A stretch of 64,000 nt of DNA from Xiphydria camelus (GCA_963678675.1 OY783199.1:8888356-8952355), one strand, 5' to 3'; positions 1 to 11,579 are shown, numbered from the stretch's first letter. Program-made: numbers and translations. The notes: generated by a model not told the origin, from the sequence alone.

Positions 1-219
1 CATTCGTAACCAAACACGGCTTTCGTCGCTTTCTAACCAATCAAAGGGGCGGGATATAAGACGTCATATGAAGGCGCACTTTTTAACTTTCTTGTTAATT
101 TCCATTTTTTTTGCGTATTAGAAGGAATAAATTTGAAAAACGAAAAAAAAATAGGGGTATTTTAATTTTTCCTGAACTTTCATAATCCGAGAAAAAAAAA
201 TTGACGGGATGACCCTATT

Positions 220-1458
220 CACGGTACGCCTGAAAAAATTTTAAATCAAAAGTCGAGCACCTAATTTTTTTCTTGCTTTAATCTGTTCCGTAGACCTAAA
301 CTAAATAATAAACACAGAAATTAAAATAATCCTTAGAGCCGTTTTTAGGAAAAATGCAAAAAAGTGAAAATATTAGCAAAATATTGGAAATAATATGGAA
401 AAATGGTTACTTTGTTAAATGTATGTAACAAAAATGCAAAAAATTTAAAAGTAAACTCTTTTAATATTTAATAATTAAGCATACGTTTTAAATACAAACA
501 ACACATAAAACAATAAAAATTAATACCTCCTAGATTAAACAAATTATATGTGATTGCTGTTATATTTCTTCACAGCTTTACATTTATATTACATAAGAAT
601 TACATTTATTGTTGGGCGTTGTTAATACTCTGGTGAAACATATGATGTTAAATTGCTCAGAGGAATGAGAGAAATGGATTAAAGCCTGTAATGTTCAGAG
701 AGATCTTACTCATAGAGGCCCTTCATTCAAAGGCAATTCCTGCAACAATCTTCTAAGAAAAATTGACGTTTTAAGATCATTATGCTGTATAGGCTGTCTT
801 AAATATGTACACACATTCAAGTGTTTTGCAAAAGTTGTCGATAGCTGTTTTGGCGAAAGCCTTAAGCAAGAATATGTACAATGTATTTCAGAATTCAAAA
901 AAACGTATATGGCACTGAATATTCCAGTAACTCCGAAAGTACATGCAGTCTTTTTTCATGTGCAGCAATTTTGTGAAAAAAGAAAAACTGGTTTGGGATT
1001 TTATAGTGAGCAAGCTGTTGAATCTCTTCACCATGATTTTGCTCAGATTTGGTCTAAATATAAAGTTACCAAAAATAATGAACTTTACGCAAACAGACTT
1101 TTGAAAGCTGTGAGGGAATATAACAGCAATCACATATAACTTCTATAATTTAGTATTAATTTTTATTGTTTTACATGTTGTTTGTATTTGAAACGTACTT
1201 CAATATTAAATATTAAAAGAGTTTACTTTTACATTTTTTGTATTTTTGTTACACACATTTAACAAAGTAACCATTTTTCCATATTATTTCCAATATTTTG
1301 CTAATATTTTCACTTTTTTGCATTTTTCCTAAAAACGGCTCTAAGGATTATTTTAATTTCTGTGTTTATTATTTAGTTTAGGTCTACGGAACAGATTAAA
1401 GCAAGAAAAAAATTAGGTGCTCGACTTTTGATTTAAATTTTTTTTCAGGCGTACCGTG
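220..1458. mobile_element. DNA transposon with about 300 bp terminal inverted repeats
   Basis: The left end (from 220, CACGGTACGCCTGAA) is repeated in reverse complement at the right end (to 1458), and the match continues with few differences for about 300 bp inward on each side. The element is flanked by the direct repeat TATT (216-219 and 1459-1462), which I take as a 4 bp target duplication. The centre holds a decayed transposase-like frame (669-1139). The element is about 1.24 kb, too short for an autonomous transposon of this kind, so it is probably internally deleted. I cannot assign its superfamily from the ends alone. Confidence 0.8.
669..1139 (+). pseudogene. C-terminal transposase-like fragment
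   Basis: An open frame of about 156 codons runs from 669, just after a stop codon, to a stop following the codons YNSNHI. The first in-frame ATG is far inside, at 909, so this is a fragment, not a gene start. The protein contains the stretches THRGPSFKGNSCNNLL, HTFKCFAKVVDSCFG, VTPKVHAVFFHVQQFCE and GLGFYSEQAVESLHHDF, followed by a YKV segment and LLKAVREYN. From memory, this pattern resembles the C-terminal part of uncharacterised transposon-derived proteins in arthropods and cnidarians, but I cannot name the superfamily. The fragment lies between the long inverted repeats and would be the tail of the element's own transposase. The catalytic N-terminal part is missing. A protein search would settle the family. 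Confidence 0.6.
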
Positions 1459-1462
1459 TATT

Positions 1463-2640
1463 CCCATACATTGAGAGAAATGATTGCTGGTGCCAAAAAA
1501 ATATTGTCTTCAAACAAAAACGTGATATAATTTCAGGATCGTAAGCCATGGTTTTCTTCGTGCGAGAAAATATTTGATAGGGTCGAGTAATTGTTTTTTT
1601 GCGCAGAAAACGGAGAATATATGTGAAGGTGTTTTTCAACAAGCGTTATTTCCAAAAACTTCGTCTACCGAGGTACTGGTGGCACCACGCTCTACATGAC
1701 GTAGTGCTAGTTTTCTTGCTTACCTGCAAAAATATGCCAAATGGAAATAACGCTTTTTGAAAAACACCTCCACATGTATATATTTTTAATTTTATTAAGA
1801 TCATACCCTTGATTGAAGAAACATTTTTTTGACACTAGCAATTATTTCTCTCAGTATATCGTGTGAAACTTAGCATACGTCTATGTAGGAATGGTTGCAT
1901 GATCGAAGGGGCGCGATACATTTCCAATAGCTTCACAAAACAAAAGCGAATAGAGGACCACAAACGTACGTATTTACTTGCTCCTTCCATGGACATATGA
2001 TAAGATTCACGTGGTACAAATTCACGTGGTACACAGATAACCACCGAATTAACAAAGCTTAGAATCTCACTATAACTGTTCAAAATGTAAAAACCCTATT
2101 CGTTTCAATTCATAAAATCATAACTTTCGCGATTACGAATAGTCCTATTTCTCCATTGATAGTACGACGACGGAAGTCACGATTTGTTTCATCGTCCTTC
2201 AAAGCTTTTACCGAAACTTTCCACGATAATTAATTAATAACATAACGATTAAGTATTATATTCCCCCCGAAGTACCCTTGGATACGAGTAACACAATTAT
2301 GCCATCAACAACCATGTAGTTCGTCGTGGCAATTATTAATGTCAAAAAACTTGCTATTCAGAAGAATAATTATAGGTACTGTTCCTATAAAATCACGCAT
2401 TGCGTTAGTTTTCTCCCTCCAATTCATCATTATCGCGATTTACAGACAGAGTGAAAAAATGGTATATTCAATTAAATCTGCGTTTACGGGTGGGAGAATG
2501 CAGAATTAGTTGCTTCGACTAATAATTTTTGTTATAACGATTAACGGCTATTTGAAGGAAGCAAGTTGTAGTTCATTCGAGTCAATTATTAGTCCAAGTA
2601 ATTAAATCTGCATTCCTCTACTCGTAACCGCTGACTTAGT
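1463..2640. other. AT-rich non-coding stretch
   Basis: Apart from the hairpin repeat at 1614-1781 I see nothing here: no convincing coding frame and no RNA gene. Confidence 0.5.
1614..1781. repeat. Small inverted-repeat element (hairpin)
   Basis: The sequence AGGTGTTTTTCAACAAGCG near 1627 returns inverted near 1753-1771 with one or two changes, giving arms of about 35-40 bp around an 85-90 bp centre. This is the shape of a short non-autonomous DNA element. No clear target duplication was seen. Confidence 0.55.
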
Positions 2641-2699
2641 AAAATTCACTTTTTTTTTCTCTCAGTATAAGTAAACAGTGTAGTGCAGTATTTCGGGTA

Positions 2700-3400
2700 T
2701 CGCTGAGAGGGCATCAGTGCAGCCTTGAACGCGTCGCTCCGATTGTCTCCGGCTTTCGCAATCAACGATATATTATAGTCTCTCACGTGTCGAAAACAAA
2801 CTGTTGAAAACCATAGATTCGCCGATGGGCAGAGTCCGACGTGCGGACGACTCCGGATCGTTTGTTTCGCTTTCGACTTCTCTCGCGAGGAGTCGTAACG
2901 AATTCGCGGCGTCGACCCGCGGTCGACGAATTGCACGGAAGAGACGAGTTATGGCGAGCGCGATGGCGATGTGCACACGCGCTCGCGCGAACATAATATA
3001 GTATGATCAGACCCGACGGATATGTGCGAAGGCCATGACGTAACCCCTCGACGTAGGACCGGCGTCGTTCATTGTTCATCCATGAAGAGACTCCCCTCGA
3101 AAAGTACAACGGGGTTCGCCCTCGACGCATCCCTCCCCCTTTCCCTCCCCCTACCCCTCCGCGCTCCGTTCGACCTGTCGAAAATAATACCACGTCACGG
3201 TACACTGCCATTAAAGCGTAACGTCGCGTGCTCGTGTCAGGGTTCGCAGAAAAATGGAGCTCCGTCGATAGCGCGCAAATACGAAAAGGGGCCCTTCGGG
3301 TTGACTGATGTATCTATGCCACCCTTCGAGAGGGAGAGAAACAGGAAAAGAGCACGAGGAGAGGTCGTTGTTTAGAGGAGCGTGACACTTTCCGGCATCA
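2700..3400. promoter_or_regulatory. CpG-rich island, possible promoter region
   Basis: Base composition changes sharply to CpG-rich here, with CGCGCTCGCGCG-type runs near 2975, a CCCCTTTCCCTCCCCC tract near 3136 and the half-CRE TGACGTAA near 3036. Frames on both strands are open because the sequence is GC-rich. None has recognisable domains. A promoter or 5' untranslated exon is plausible, but I see no decisive splice signal. Confidence 0.3.
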
Positions 3401-3924
3401 CCTATATTGCCGAGAAATGATTTTACAGAGGATGGGGCAGATATCGAATGAAATATTCGACCGATTTGTTTACAAAATTGATGGAAACGGCGAAGGAATC
3501 TTTTCAATGATTTGATATAACGTGTATTTTGTGAGTGCGCCCTTTGGGCGTCGTAGGCACTCATTGATTTTTAGACGTAGATGTAATTGTTACGAAATAT
3601 TCGATTAATTTATTTAGAGTATTGTGTGGTAGAAGTGTGAAGGAATCTTTATTATTGGAATATTTAGATCGAAATGACCATTAAGTTCCTAAATTTATTT
3701 ATTCAAAGTACGATTTTCTTCTTCTTTTTTAATTCTTGATTGATATATTGATATAAGATTTGTTCTATTTTGAATATATACTCCTTTCAAAAGTATTTTG
3801 TAAAGATCGGTTAAAGATCCAAGCGAATGGAGACGATCATATTCGAAATGGACTTCTCCGTGGTCCGTATTATTTCGACATCCCCTACTTTCTTGCCACT
3901 ATACGGATCCTTGCAGCAAACGAA
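3401..3924. other. AT-rich non-coding stretch
   Basis: I see nothing recognisable in this stretch. Confidence 0.5.
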
Positions 3925-5165
3925 TAGTAAGGGATCCCTCATAAGAAAAAAAAATAATTACCATTCCTCTGAAACTTTGTGAGCAACTTAATTTTGCCGA
4001 GTCTGCCAACTTTTTTATCTGCGAAAAGTCTGGTTTCCGCCGGGGTTTCGAGATGTTAATTAACGAACATGTCAAATTTATGAATTTTGTTTATTGATGA
4101 CCAACAAGCTAATTCTTTGCCCGAAGTAAGATAAATATTTATAGAATTTGATGGTAACATTGTCCAACAAGTTTTCTGCCGGGTATGTCCAGTCCGACAC
4201 GCTGAAACATGTCATTTTTATGAAACATGTTGACATCATTACCACTTGTCCGACAAAAGTACCACACGTTAGGTAAGCAAATTTTATGACGAGTAGTCAC
4301 TTTGTCCGACAAAAATATTGCCGGATGTTGTTAGCCCGACAAAAAGAAGAAATGAAGGGTTCGGGATAAGAAGGATATAAGCCACCTACAACAGTTTCTT
4401 AGATAATTGAGTTCAAAATGTCGCATTAAAATATAAAATGTTGTTTTTGCTATATAACGGTCAATAATTTGTTGACATATCTATCAATGCTTCAGTACAT
4501 CATTTTGTAACAGAAAAAATGCAACATTTTGAACTCATTATCTATCGATTTCACGTGAAAAACCGGTGTCTGGCAACGCTGCCAGCATGGGATAAATTAA
4601 TTTCTGCGATAAGTAGGTACATATATAAAGTCTCAGATATTTTTCAACATGTTATAAAGCAATTTCATCTATCACAATGTCAAGGCGATGTATAGACAAA
4701 ACGATAATAAACAAATAGTACTTAACATCACTCTATATAAAGGCGTGTATATCGAACATTGAAAAAGTTATTTTATCACAACATCATTGCCATTCACTCA
4801 AGGTTAACCCCAAATGCACTGTTTGCAACTTTCAAACTGCTGTAACTTCGTAAATATGTATTTGAGCAAAAAATCGTAAGAGACCTTTTCTTTTAAAAAT
4901 GGCCCAGATAATATAAATATGTAATTTTTAAAACAAAATTTATATTTCTTCATAACTTGTTCAAACAAATACGTTTTAAACAATAATATATCACTAGAAC
5001 GCAAAATCAATAGCGATATTCCTTCTACGGGTGAAAATACGCAAGACAAACTTTTATTTATCCTTTGCACTTCAAACCCCAACGAGAGATGAACATCGAC
5101 AATATTCTAAGTCTGCGTCTACAACGGCGCACCGCATCTCGCACCGCACTTCGCACAGCCCTTAA

Positions 5166-5348
5166 AGGTATGTTCATAACGGCGCACCGCCTTTCCCAAG
5201 CGTGGTAAATAGGCGCGTGTAAATAAATGGACTCGATTACAACGGCGCATAGCCCTTCGTTTCGTACGTGGCATGGTTTACCACACACATGCGCCTATTT
5301 ACCTCGCTATGGGCGGTGCGATGTGCGGTGCGCTGTTATGGTGTACCC
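5166..5348. mobile_element. Small element nested in the foldback element, Harbinger-like
   Basis: The inverted ends have the pattern GGTATGTTCATAACGGCGCA on the left and, read in reverse complement, GGGTACACCATAACAGCGCA on the right. TAA occurs on both sides (5163-5165, 5349-5351), fitting the 3 bp TWA duplication of PIF/Harbinger elements. Related GGCGCACCGC phrases just upstream (5123-5155) suggest that a larger, more complex insertion is present. Confidence 0.45.
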
Positions 5349-5399
5349 TAACACGTTTTTTGCATTTTTTACAGATATCCGGCAATTATTTTAAATGAC

Positions 5400-5795
5400 A
5401 TGTTCAGAGTGCCGGACTGGACATATCCGGCAAAAAACTTGTCGGACAATGTTACCATCAAATTCTATAAATATTTATCTTACTTCGGGCAAAGAATCAG
5501 CTTGTTGGCAATGATTCATAAAAATGACATGTTCAGAGTGTCGGACTGGACATATCCGGCAAAAAATTTGTCGGACAATGTTACCATCAAATTCTATAAA
5601 TATTTATTTTACTTCGGGCAAAGAATCATCTTGTTGGTAATGATTCATAAAAATGACATGTTCAGAGTGTCGGACTGGACATACCCGGCAGAAAACTTGT
5701 CGGACAATGTTACTATCAAATTCTATAAATAGTATTTATCTTACTTCGGGCAAAGAATTAGCTTGTTGGTCATCAATAAACAAAATTCATAAATT
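5400..5795 (+). repeat. Tandem array of a 129 bp unit, three copies
   Basis: Units begin at 5400, 5529 and 5658 and are about 95% alike by eye. Because 129 is a multiple of three, one frame stays open through the array and would encode a 43-residue repeat beginning MFRVPDWTYPAKNLSDNV. The third unit diverges at its end with a 3 bp insertion that makes a TAG stop. I regard the frame as a by-product of the repeat length, not as a gene. Confidence 0.85.
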
Positions 5796-5946
5796 TGACA
5801 TGTTTGTTAATTAACATCTCGAAACCCCGGCGGAAACCAGACTTTTCGTAGATAAAAAAAGTTAGCAGACTCGGCAAAATTAAGCTGATTACAAAGTTTC
5901 AGAGGAGTGGTAATCGTTTTTTTTTCTTATGAGGGATCCCTTACTA

Positions 5947-6316
5947 GAAAACAAAGTCGGCCCACTGTAGACGTACACTTCTATGCAGTCCCTTTTTGTG
6001 TGCCAATACATTGAATATGAAGTATACACGTATCCCTACCATTCACCAGCCACGCCTCTAGACGTGTCTTATTATTTCACCGGTCCTTCCATGAGTGGCG
6101 AAATAATAGGCGTCCTATACAGTTGTACTCTACTTGTACAGCAGTTAAGGGATGCGCTGGTAATTTTGATCATTAGTGCTACCTCGGACGGTAGACCCGT
6201 GATGTGTGTAGACGTCTAATTACTTTGCAATAGGCTAGCAATCAGGGCCCCTTTGACATAATGAAATTAGGCAGTACCTACATATGTAAACTTAGAAAAA
6301 AATGTGCTTTATCGAA
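5947..6316. other. Non-coding stretch without recognised features
   Basis: No gene or repeat recognised. Confidence 0.5.
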
Positions 6317-6483
6317 ATTAACGTGTCTGGATAATCCTAAGAGCACATTTATTCCATTCGAATGAATACCAATTTGATCCAAATAATATTCAATTCAATT
6401 AATAATATTTATAAGTTCAATTTATATTTATTCTAATGGAATAAATGTACCTACTCTTAGGACTATTCAAAAACACGTTTAAT
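6317..6483. repeat. Small inverted-repeat element
   Basis: The segment ATTAACGTGT near 6317, followed by CCTAAGAGCACATTTATTCC, is matched in reverse complement at 6437-6483 with a few changes and one small insertion. The total length of about 167 bp with an AT-rich centre fits a miniature inverted-repeat element. Confidence 0.55.
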
Positions 6484-6559
6484 TGTGTGATCTGAGTACA
6501 TCTGTTTCTCAGAAACCTCGTATTATCGCAGAGCTTCTTTCGACATTCCATCCCAATGA

Positions 6560-6682
6560 TTAATCACTCCTGGCGAAATTTCCGCTTGTGACTTTTCGAG
6601 AAGAGCGAAAGAAGAGATGAGCTGAAACGTATCGACGTGTATCGACAATAAGGCGGGATTATCCGGAACGAAGAAATCCACG
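6560..6682 (+). other. Possible non-coding first exon ending at a splice donor
   Basis: The sequence CACG followed by GTGAGTAAAATG places a consensus splice donor (GTGAGT) at 6683-6688. The upstream 120 bp are less AT-rich than the surroundings. There is no recognisable coding content, so this would be an untranslated exon if it is real. It is a single-motif prediction. Confidence 0.15.
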
Positions 6683-6951
6683 GTGAGTAAAATGTTTAAT
6701 CAACATTGCAGCGCGGATTGGAATGGATTGGGTCGTAAAGTGACTTATAAAACGTCGAGTCTGTATCTGGCCACTCGCATTGATAGTATCACTTTAGCGA
6801 TGCAGCTATATCCAGTCATGCCTGAGCATCATTTCCAATGGAGCTATTCGATAAACAAAAATCGATATATGAGTAAATATATCATCGAAACAAAATTGTA
6901 GTTGGGTTTTGGGTGTGTTGTTCAAAGATTCGGAAAGTAAATAATGTTTAC

Positions 6952-7035
6952 AATTGAAGACCTCGGCTGTAAAACCTGTTAACTAGCATAGAACTTCATA
7001 TCAGTTAACAGGTTTTACAGCCGAGGTCTTCAATT
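6952..7035. repeat. Perfect 33 bp inverted repeat with 18 nt loop
   Basis: Positions 6952-6984 and 7003-7035 are exact reverse complements, separated by 18 bases. The arm contains GACCTCGGCTGTAAAACC. A transcript would fold into a perfectly paired 33 bp stem. It may be a very young miniature element or a source of a small RNA. See findings. Confidence 0.9.
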
Positions 7036-7618
7036 ATTATTGAGAAAGTCAATGACAACGCTACTCTGAAAAAGAAAGGGTTGCAATTTTAGAATCATCT
7101 ACTATAAATTGTGGGAAACTGGTATCATGTCGTGTTTTTTGATAATAAGGATAAATTGTATGGCTATTTCTCAAAAAGTACGTTAGAATTAAATCGAAAA
7201 ATCAAAAATTGTTATACGATTTGAACTCGTCATAAAAGATTCGATATGATACCATTTTCCCTAAATTTCTATTACATAATTCTAAAAGTTTTATCTTCCT
7301 CGTTTCCTCGGTGAAACTGGGAGAAATTAATAGACCGCACGGTGGGAACGATAAGGAACAAGAGTCCGTATTACCAACGTTGCTAATTTCTAGACGGGAA
7401 GTCGCCAGATCCGTTCGGCGTGTCGGAAAGGGTTGCGATAAGGTATCTGGCGATTTATAACCACGTTTTTATTACTCGAGCAGCGCGGCATTTTATTAAA
7501 TACTCGTTACTCAGTTTTACCTTTAAAATATACATGGAATAAGTCATTTCTGTCAAACAACTGTTACATTCAGAGAGCAATTTTCGTATGTGTGTGTGTG
7601 TATAAATTATATAATATT
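7036..7618. other. Non-coding stretch with short TG repeat
   Basis: Only a short (TG)n run near 7589-7602 stands out. Confidence 0.5.
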
Positions 7619-7893
7619 CCAATTTGTAGCGGGGAAAATTTACTATAAAACTGATGCGAGAACCTACATGACAAAATGCACGGTTAATTTATAATAATTT
7701 TTTGAAGTAATTTCTGAGCACGCTTCGCCAAGCAATCAGCTATTCCCATGGCGACCACGTGATATGCGCCATGCGCAGCTCATTGTACTTCCGTACACCG
7801 GGACTTTCAATAGATTATTATAAATACACCGTGCATTTTGTCATGCAGGTTCTCGCATCAATTTTATTGTAAATTTCCCCCGCTACAAATTGG
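7619..7893. mobile_element. Miniature inverted-repeat element, about 275 bp
   Basis: The left end CCAATTTGTAGCGGGG and the right end CCCCCGCTACAAATTGG are inverted, and the match continues through CTGATGCGAGAACCT and GACAAAATGCACGG for about 80 bp on each side. The centre holds no coding frame. No clear target duplication was identified. Confidence 0.75.
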
Positions 7894-8730
7894 TAGCTTC
7901 ATTTTTTTGATTGAGTAAATAATATAGGAGAAATGAATGATTAAAGTGGCTTAGGGCCAAAACTTTGAGTTTTTAATTAATTATAAATTTTCCCGGGAAT
8001 ATATACAGATGATACATTTTGATATGTTAATATTGGGACCTCCAGGTATCGATTGGTGTAATTTTCATGCCCCGAAGCCCAACTTCTTGTACACCATATA
8101 TCCAATCTCTAGATTGACTGCACTACAGTGTAGAGTTTCGTGATAAGAATTAAAGAACAACAACGAGATGACCGAGGCTCTTTTACTCCGCATATTATTT
8201 GTACTCGTTCAAGAAGTCTCGATTTATCAGGAAGTAGAACTTCTCGATATGCAAAGGTATGTTCATTACATCATAAACAAACAACTTCTTTTAAGTCTAT
8301 ATATCGATATAATTCTGTAGACCCAACCCTATTTCCTCATCGTTGATAATTACTTTCCGCCCGTTCCGTTTCCTGGCTATATATGCGAATCATTGTGCGT
8401 TACCATTAATCGATCCTGAACGACTGCACGATCACGTAACCCGGCGCTACCTATATAAATATATAATATATCTACTATATATATATAGGGGTATACCTAC
8501 GAAACGCCAGGTCCCGGCCGTCATTCTCACCTTTGTTCCCCGCATGACCGAGCGATGCCTCAAATCGAATTAACCGGTAAACTGCTTACATAGGGACTCC
8601 ACTCGAGTACAGATTGATTTGTAGAATTACAACGCGTCTATACAGAGAACAGTTAACGCTGAAAAATGCGATCAATTACCTAACCGTGCACGTAGGAGAG
8701 AGTTTTAATCCAAGTAAGAAAACACATTTG
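7894..8730. other. Non-coding stretch
   Basis: There is a (TA)-rich run near 8455-8490 and otherwise nothing recognisable. Two short open frames (8140-8346, 8343-8573) have no motifs. Confidence 0.5.
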
Positions 8731-9173
8731 CTAGTAAAGGTTCAGTAATGTCACTAGAATGTAATTACTATATTAAAATATTCATCAGAAAAATGGAACA
8801 GTGTTTTTTTTAAACATTTTAGTGACATTCTAAACGTATGTCGAGCACACATTGAGAAAAAACCCGGTCAATCTAAAAAAAATTCTGAAGACTATAATCA
8901 AGCCGTTTGGTGAAATATGGATCCTTCATCTGTGTTTGGTTAAACTGACCATTTTCTGGTTAGAATAACTACACATATAGCTCGAATTATTGAATATGTA
9001 GCTATAGAATAACTAAATATTTGGTTTAACTTACAATAATTAAACTCGTTTGACCGGATGCATTTTGTTATTTGAACCAAGTTTTTTTTTCTGGGTGCAA
9101 TTACATGTTTGTGCCGGACATTTTAATCTCAGTACCTAATTAAATCTTAGTGACATTGCTGATCCTTCACTAG
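8731..9173. mobile_element. Inverted-repeat element interrupted by a nested element
   Basis: CTAGTAAAGGTTCAGTAATG at 8731 and its near reverse complement ending at 9173 form 27 bp inverted ends with four differences. The interior from about 8849 to 9098 is a separate element of the CACTGAGAAA family, so the outer one is older. Confidence 0.6.
8849..9098 (+). mobile_element. CACTGAGAAA-family element, subfamily 2 (decayed)
   Basis: It begins ACATTGAGAAAAAACCCGG and ends with a degenerate TTTTTTTCTGGGTG. It contains the phrase GCCGTTTGGTGAAATATGGA, which is shared with the copies at 59289-59556 (same strand) and 50397-50618 (opposite strand). It repeatedly carries ACTAAATATTTGGTT-like motifs. 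No coding capacity. Confidence 0.65.
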
Positions 9174-9609
9174 GAGCTGTATTAAAAATGGGACATATCA
9201 TGTTTTATTATATTCGTATTGATCAAGGTTTATATATATTCGAATTTGCTTGCAGTGTTTATTGTAGCGAAACGTTCAGGAAAGAAATAGGCATACGTTG
9301 GATGGATAGTTTATCAGGTAGTTTTTGAAGTTTTTGAAGATTAAATTTCATCTCTACGAATTTTTTTTTCCAGTCGTATGTATAAACAGAATAGTGTGTT
9401 GCTAAGAGCACTTTTCTAAGCAAAATGTTTTTCTTGTTGTGCTGTAATCACGAGTGACTAAACTTTGATACTAACTTGATACAAATCATTTTTACTTTTT
9501 TAAATAAAAACGTATGTAGCTCGGAATAGTAATTAAAATAATTAATATAGCACATGCAACAATAGATCTCGTCATTTAAAAGAATCTATTACAATACAGG
9601 ATCACGTCA
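9174..9609. other. AT-rich non-coding stretch
   Basis: Nothing recognised. Confidence 0.5.
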
Positions 9610-9819
9610 AGGAAACCCAACGTAGGAATCGTACGAGTGTGAGTGAAAATGCCGATTAACCTTGATAAAACGCATAAGAGCCTCTCCGTCGCAAGCTCCA
9701 ATCGGACAAGGCCGTGAAGGACGGAGAACGCGCGACAGAGAGGCTTTTATACGCATTCACTGAGGTTAATCGGCGTTCTCATTCACATTCGCACGATTCC
9801 TACGTACGTCAGGTTTCCT
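9610..9819. mobile_element. Miniature inverted-repeat element, about 210 bp
   Basis: AGGAAACCCAACGTAGGAAT at 9610 is matched inverted at the other end, which finishes AGGTTTCCT at 9819. The pairing continues through GCCGATTAACCTTG/GAGGTTAATCGGCG and CCTCTC/GAGAGG, so almost the whole element folds on itself. A similar end (GTAGGAATCGTGCGAG) occurs near 57233. Confidence 0.7.
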
Positions 9820-10589
9820 CGGTCGAAGCAGCGCGATGTAGTAAACGGTAATTCGAATTGACACGAGAAATTCTACCATACGTACGCACAAACGTTTGCG
9901 GTTATTCTTACCGTCCTTTATGACTTTGTAAAGGAGGTTAGCGGTTGTTAACTCGTGGAATAAATTACCTAGTTATTGCGGTATCGTTCTAGAGTTCACT
10001 ATACGATGGCGGTCAATCAAAAGTCCAATATAGTATTGTCGCGTATTTATAGGTAGGTCGTGGCACTATGCGCGACTCGTATATTGAAACTCGATTGTGT
10101 GGAAAGTACGTTCAATTGACGATGCGGTATTAAAACGACCGCGCGATAAAAAGTTTAAGAGTAAGAAACTTTGTTTAGCCATATGCGCTACTAAGTACCT
10201 ATATTGAACTACCAGGGTTTTCGAGCAGTAACCGGGAATTTAGTTTTAAGAGTTTAAATAATCTTCCTTTCTGGAACCAAACCACGTGTGCTTCTGTATC
10301 AACCCTCGTAATCTGTCTCGAGCCAAAAATACTAGGTATTACTTTCAATTTTTCATCTAGATATTATTAGAAGGTTGCATTGAAAGCCGCTGTTCTCCTG
10401 TAGATGGCTCTAACTACTTATGCCATGCGCAGCGACTAATACTTCTTGTATCACTCAAAATTATGGACATTTCTCATTAAGATTCAGTCATTAAATTGAT
10501 ATTTTTTTAGTTAATATAAGTCTATGTATATAACCAAAGAAAATGGAACGCGACAAATTGTTTTTTCTATGTGTACTTCTACACTACTT
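9820..10589. other. Non-coding stretch
   Basis: No gene or element recognised, although the left part of the following mariner may reach into its last 100 bp. Confidence 0.5.
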
Positions 10590-11575
10590 TGATTAAAAAA
10601 GTACTGCTGCAGCTCATCAATTACTTGTGCAAATTTATGATGAATCTGCTCCATCAGAAATAGTATGCAGAGACTGGTTTCGTCGCTTCAAAAGTGGAAA
10701 CTGTGATGTTCACGACAAACAACGGCCAGGTCGAACAAAGAATTTCGAAGATGAACAACTGCAAGCTCTATTGAAAGAAAACCCTACTCAGACGCTCTGA
10801 GAATTGGCTCAACAGCTTGAAGTCGATACATCTACAATTTCACGACGTACATACCACGGGAAAGATTGAAAAAGAAGGAAAGTGGCTGCCACATGAATTG
10901 ACCGAAAATGCCATTACCAATGTCTGAACATCTCGATTTCATTGCTTGCAAAGCATAAAAAGAAAAAGTTTTATGGCGTATCGTAACCGATGATGAGAAA
11001 TGGATCTATTTCGACAACCCGAAACACAAAAAATCATGGGATGATCCTGGCCAACCATCAACATCCATACCAAAACGAAACATCGACGGTCACAAAATAA
11101 TGCTTTCAATTTGGTGAGATATGTGGAAGGTATCGTTTATTATGAGCTGTTGAAACGGAATGAAACAATTACCGCCGAACGTCATTAACAACAATTGGAG
11201 CGTTTACATGATAATTTGATGCAAAAACGACCATCAATATTGCATCAAATCGCCGAAAAGTGATTCTTCTTTATGACAACGCTCGGTGTTGCTTGAGCCG
11301 TGAAAGAAATATTGATGGAGCTTGAATGGGAAGTTCTCTCGCACCTAGCGTATTCTCCAGATCTGGCTCTGAGTGATCATCATTTACGATATTTAGATCG
11401 ATGCAACACGATTTGGAAGATACACACTTCCATAGTTACCAAGAAGTAAAAAATTTCGTTGCTGAGTGGATTAGCTCAAAAAGTAGACCATTCTTTCGTC
11501 GCGGAATTCAACTTCCAGAAAAGTGGGAAAAAATTATAGCTTCTCCGAAGGCAAATACTTCGATTGAGGTATTAG
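10590..11575 (+). pseudogene. Decayed mariner transposase
   Basis: Read in shifting frames, the sequence gives a recognisable mariner transposase. The N-terminal helix-turn-helix part includes AHQLLVQIYDESAPSE and VCRDWFRRFKSGNCDV (about 10590-10860), with an in-frame TGA at 10798. The first catalytic aspartate lies in VTDDEKWIYFDNPK near 10990, the second in YDNAR near 11275 and the third in YSPDLALSD near 11374. The C-terminal tail MQHDLEDTHFHSYQEVKNFV runs from 11401 to about 11570. Several frameshifts and stops make it non-functional. The wording is closest to the mauritiana (Mos1-like) group, from memory. I could not identify the terminal inverted repeats with confidence. Confidence 0.85.
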
Positions 11576-11579
11576 TGCA

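Larger units (their letters stand above)
3927..5944. mobile_element. Foldback-type transposon, family A, copy 1
   Basis: The ends are GTAAGGGATCCCTCATAAG on the left and its reverse complement on the right. They continue as long inverted arms of at least 280 bp that include the phrase GGTTTCCGCCGGGGTTTCG. Flanking TA dinucleotides (3925-3926, 5945-5946) may be the target duplication. The left arm holds roughly one inverted copy of a 129 bp unit, while the right arm holds three tandem copies (from 5400). No transposase frame is visible. Long arms made of tandem repeats are typical of foldback (FB/Galileo-like) elements, but the membership is inferred from shape only. A shorter copy lies at 50972-51545. 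Confidence 0.75.

Noticed and set aside
2783..3375. Open frames on both strands in the CpG-rich island
   Set aside because: Frames on opposite strands are equally long, as expected from base composition. The products are low-complexity and rich in Arg and Ser.
5400..5732. 110-codon frame with a 43-residue repeat, first taken as a repeat protein
   Set aside because: The period of 129 bp happens to be divisible by three. The frame lies in one arm of a foldback element and is broken in the last unit.
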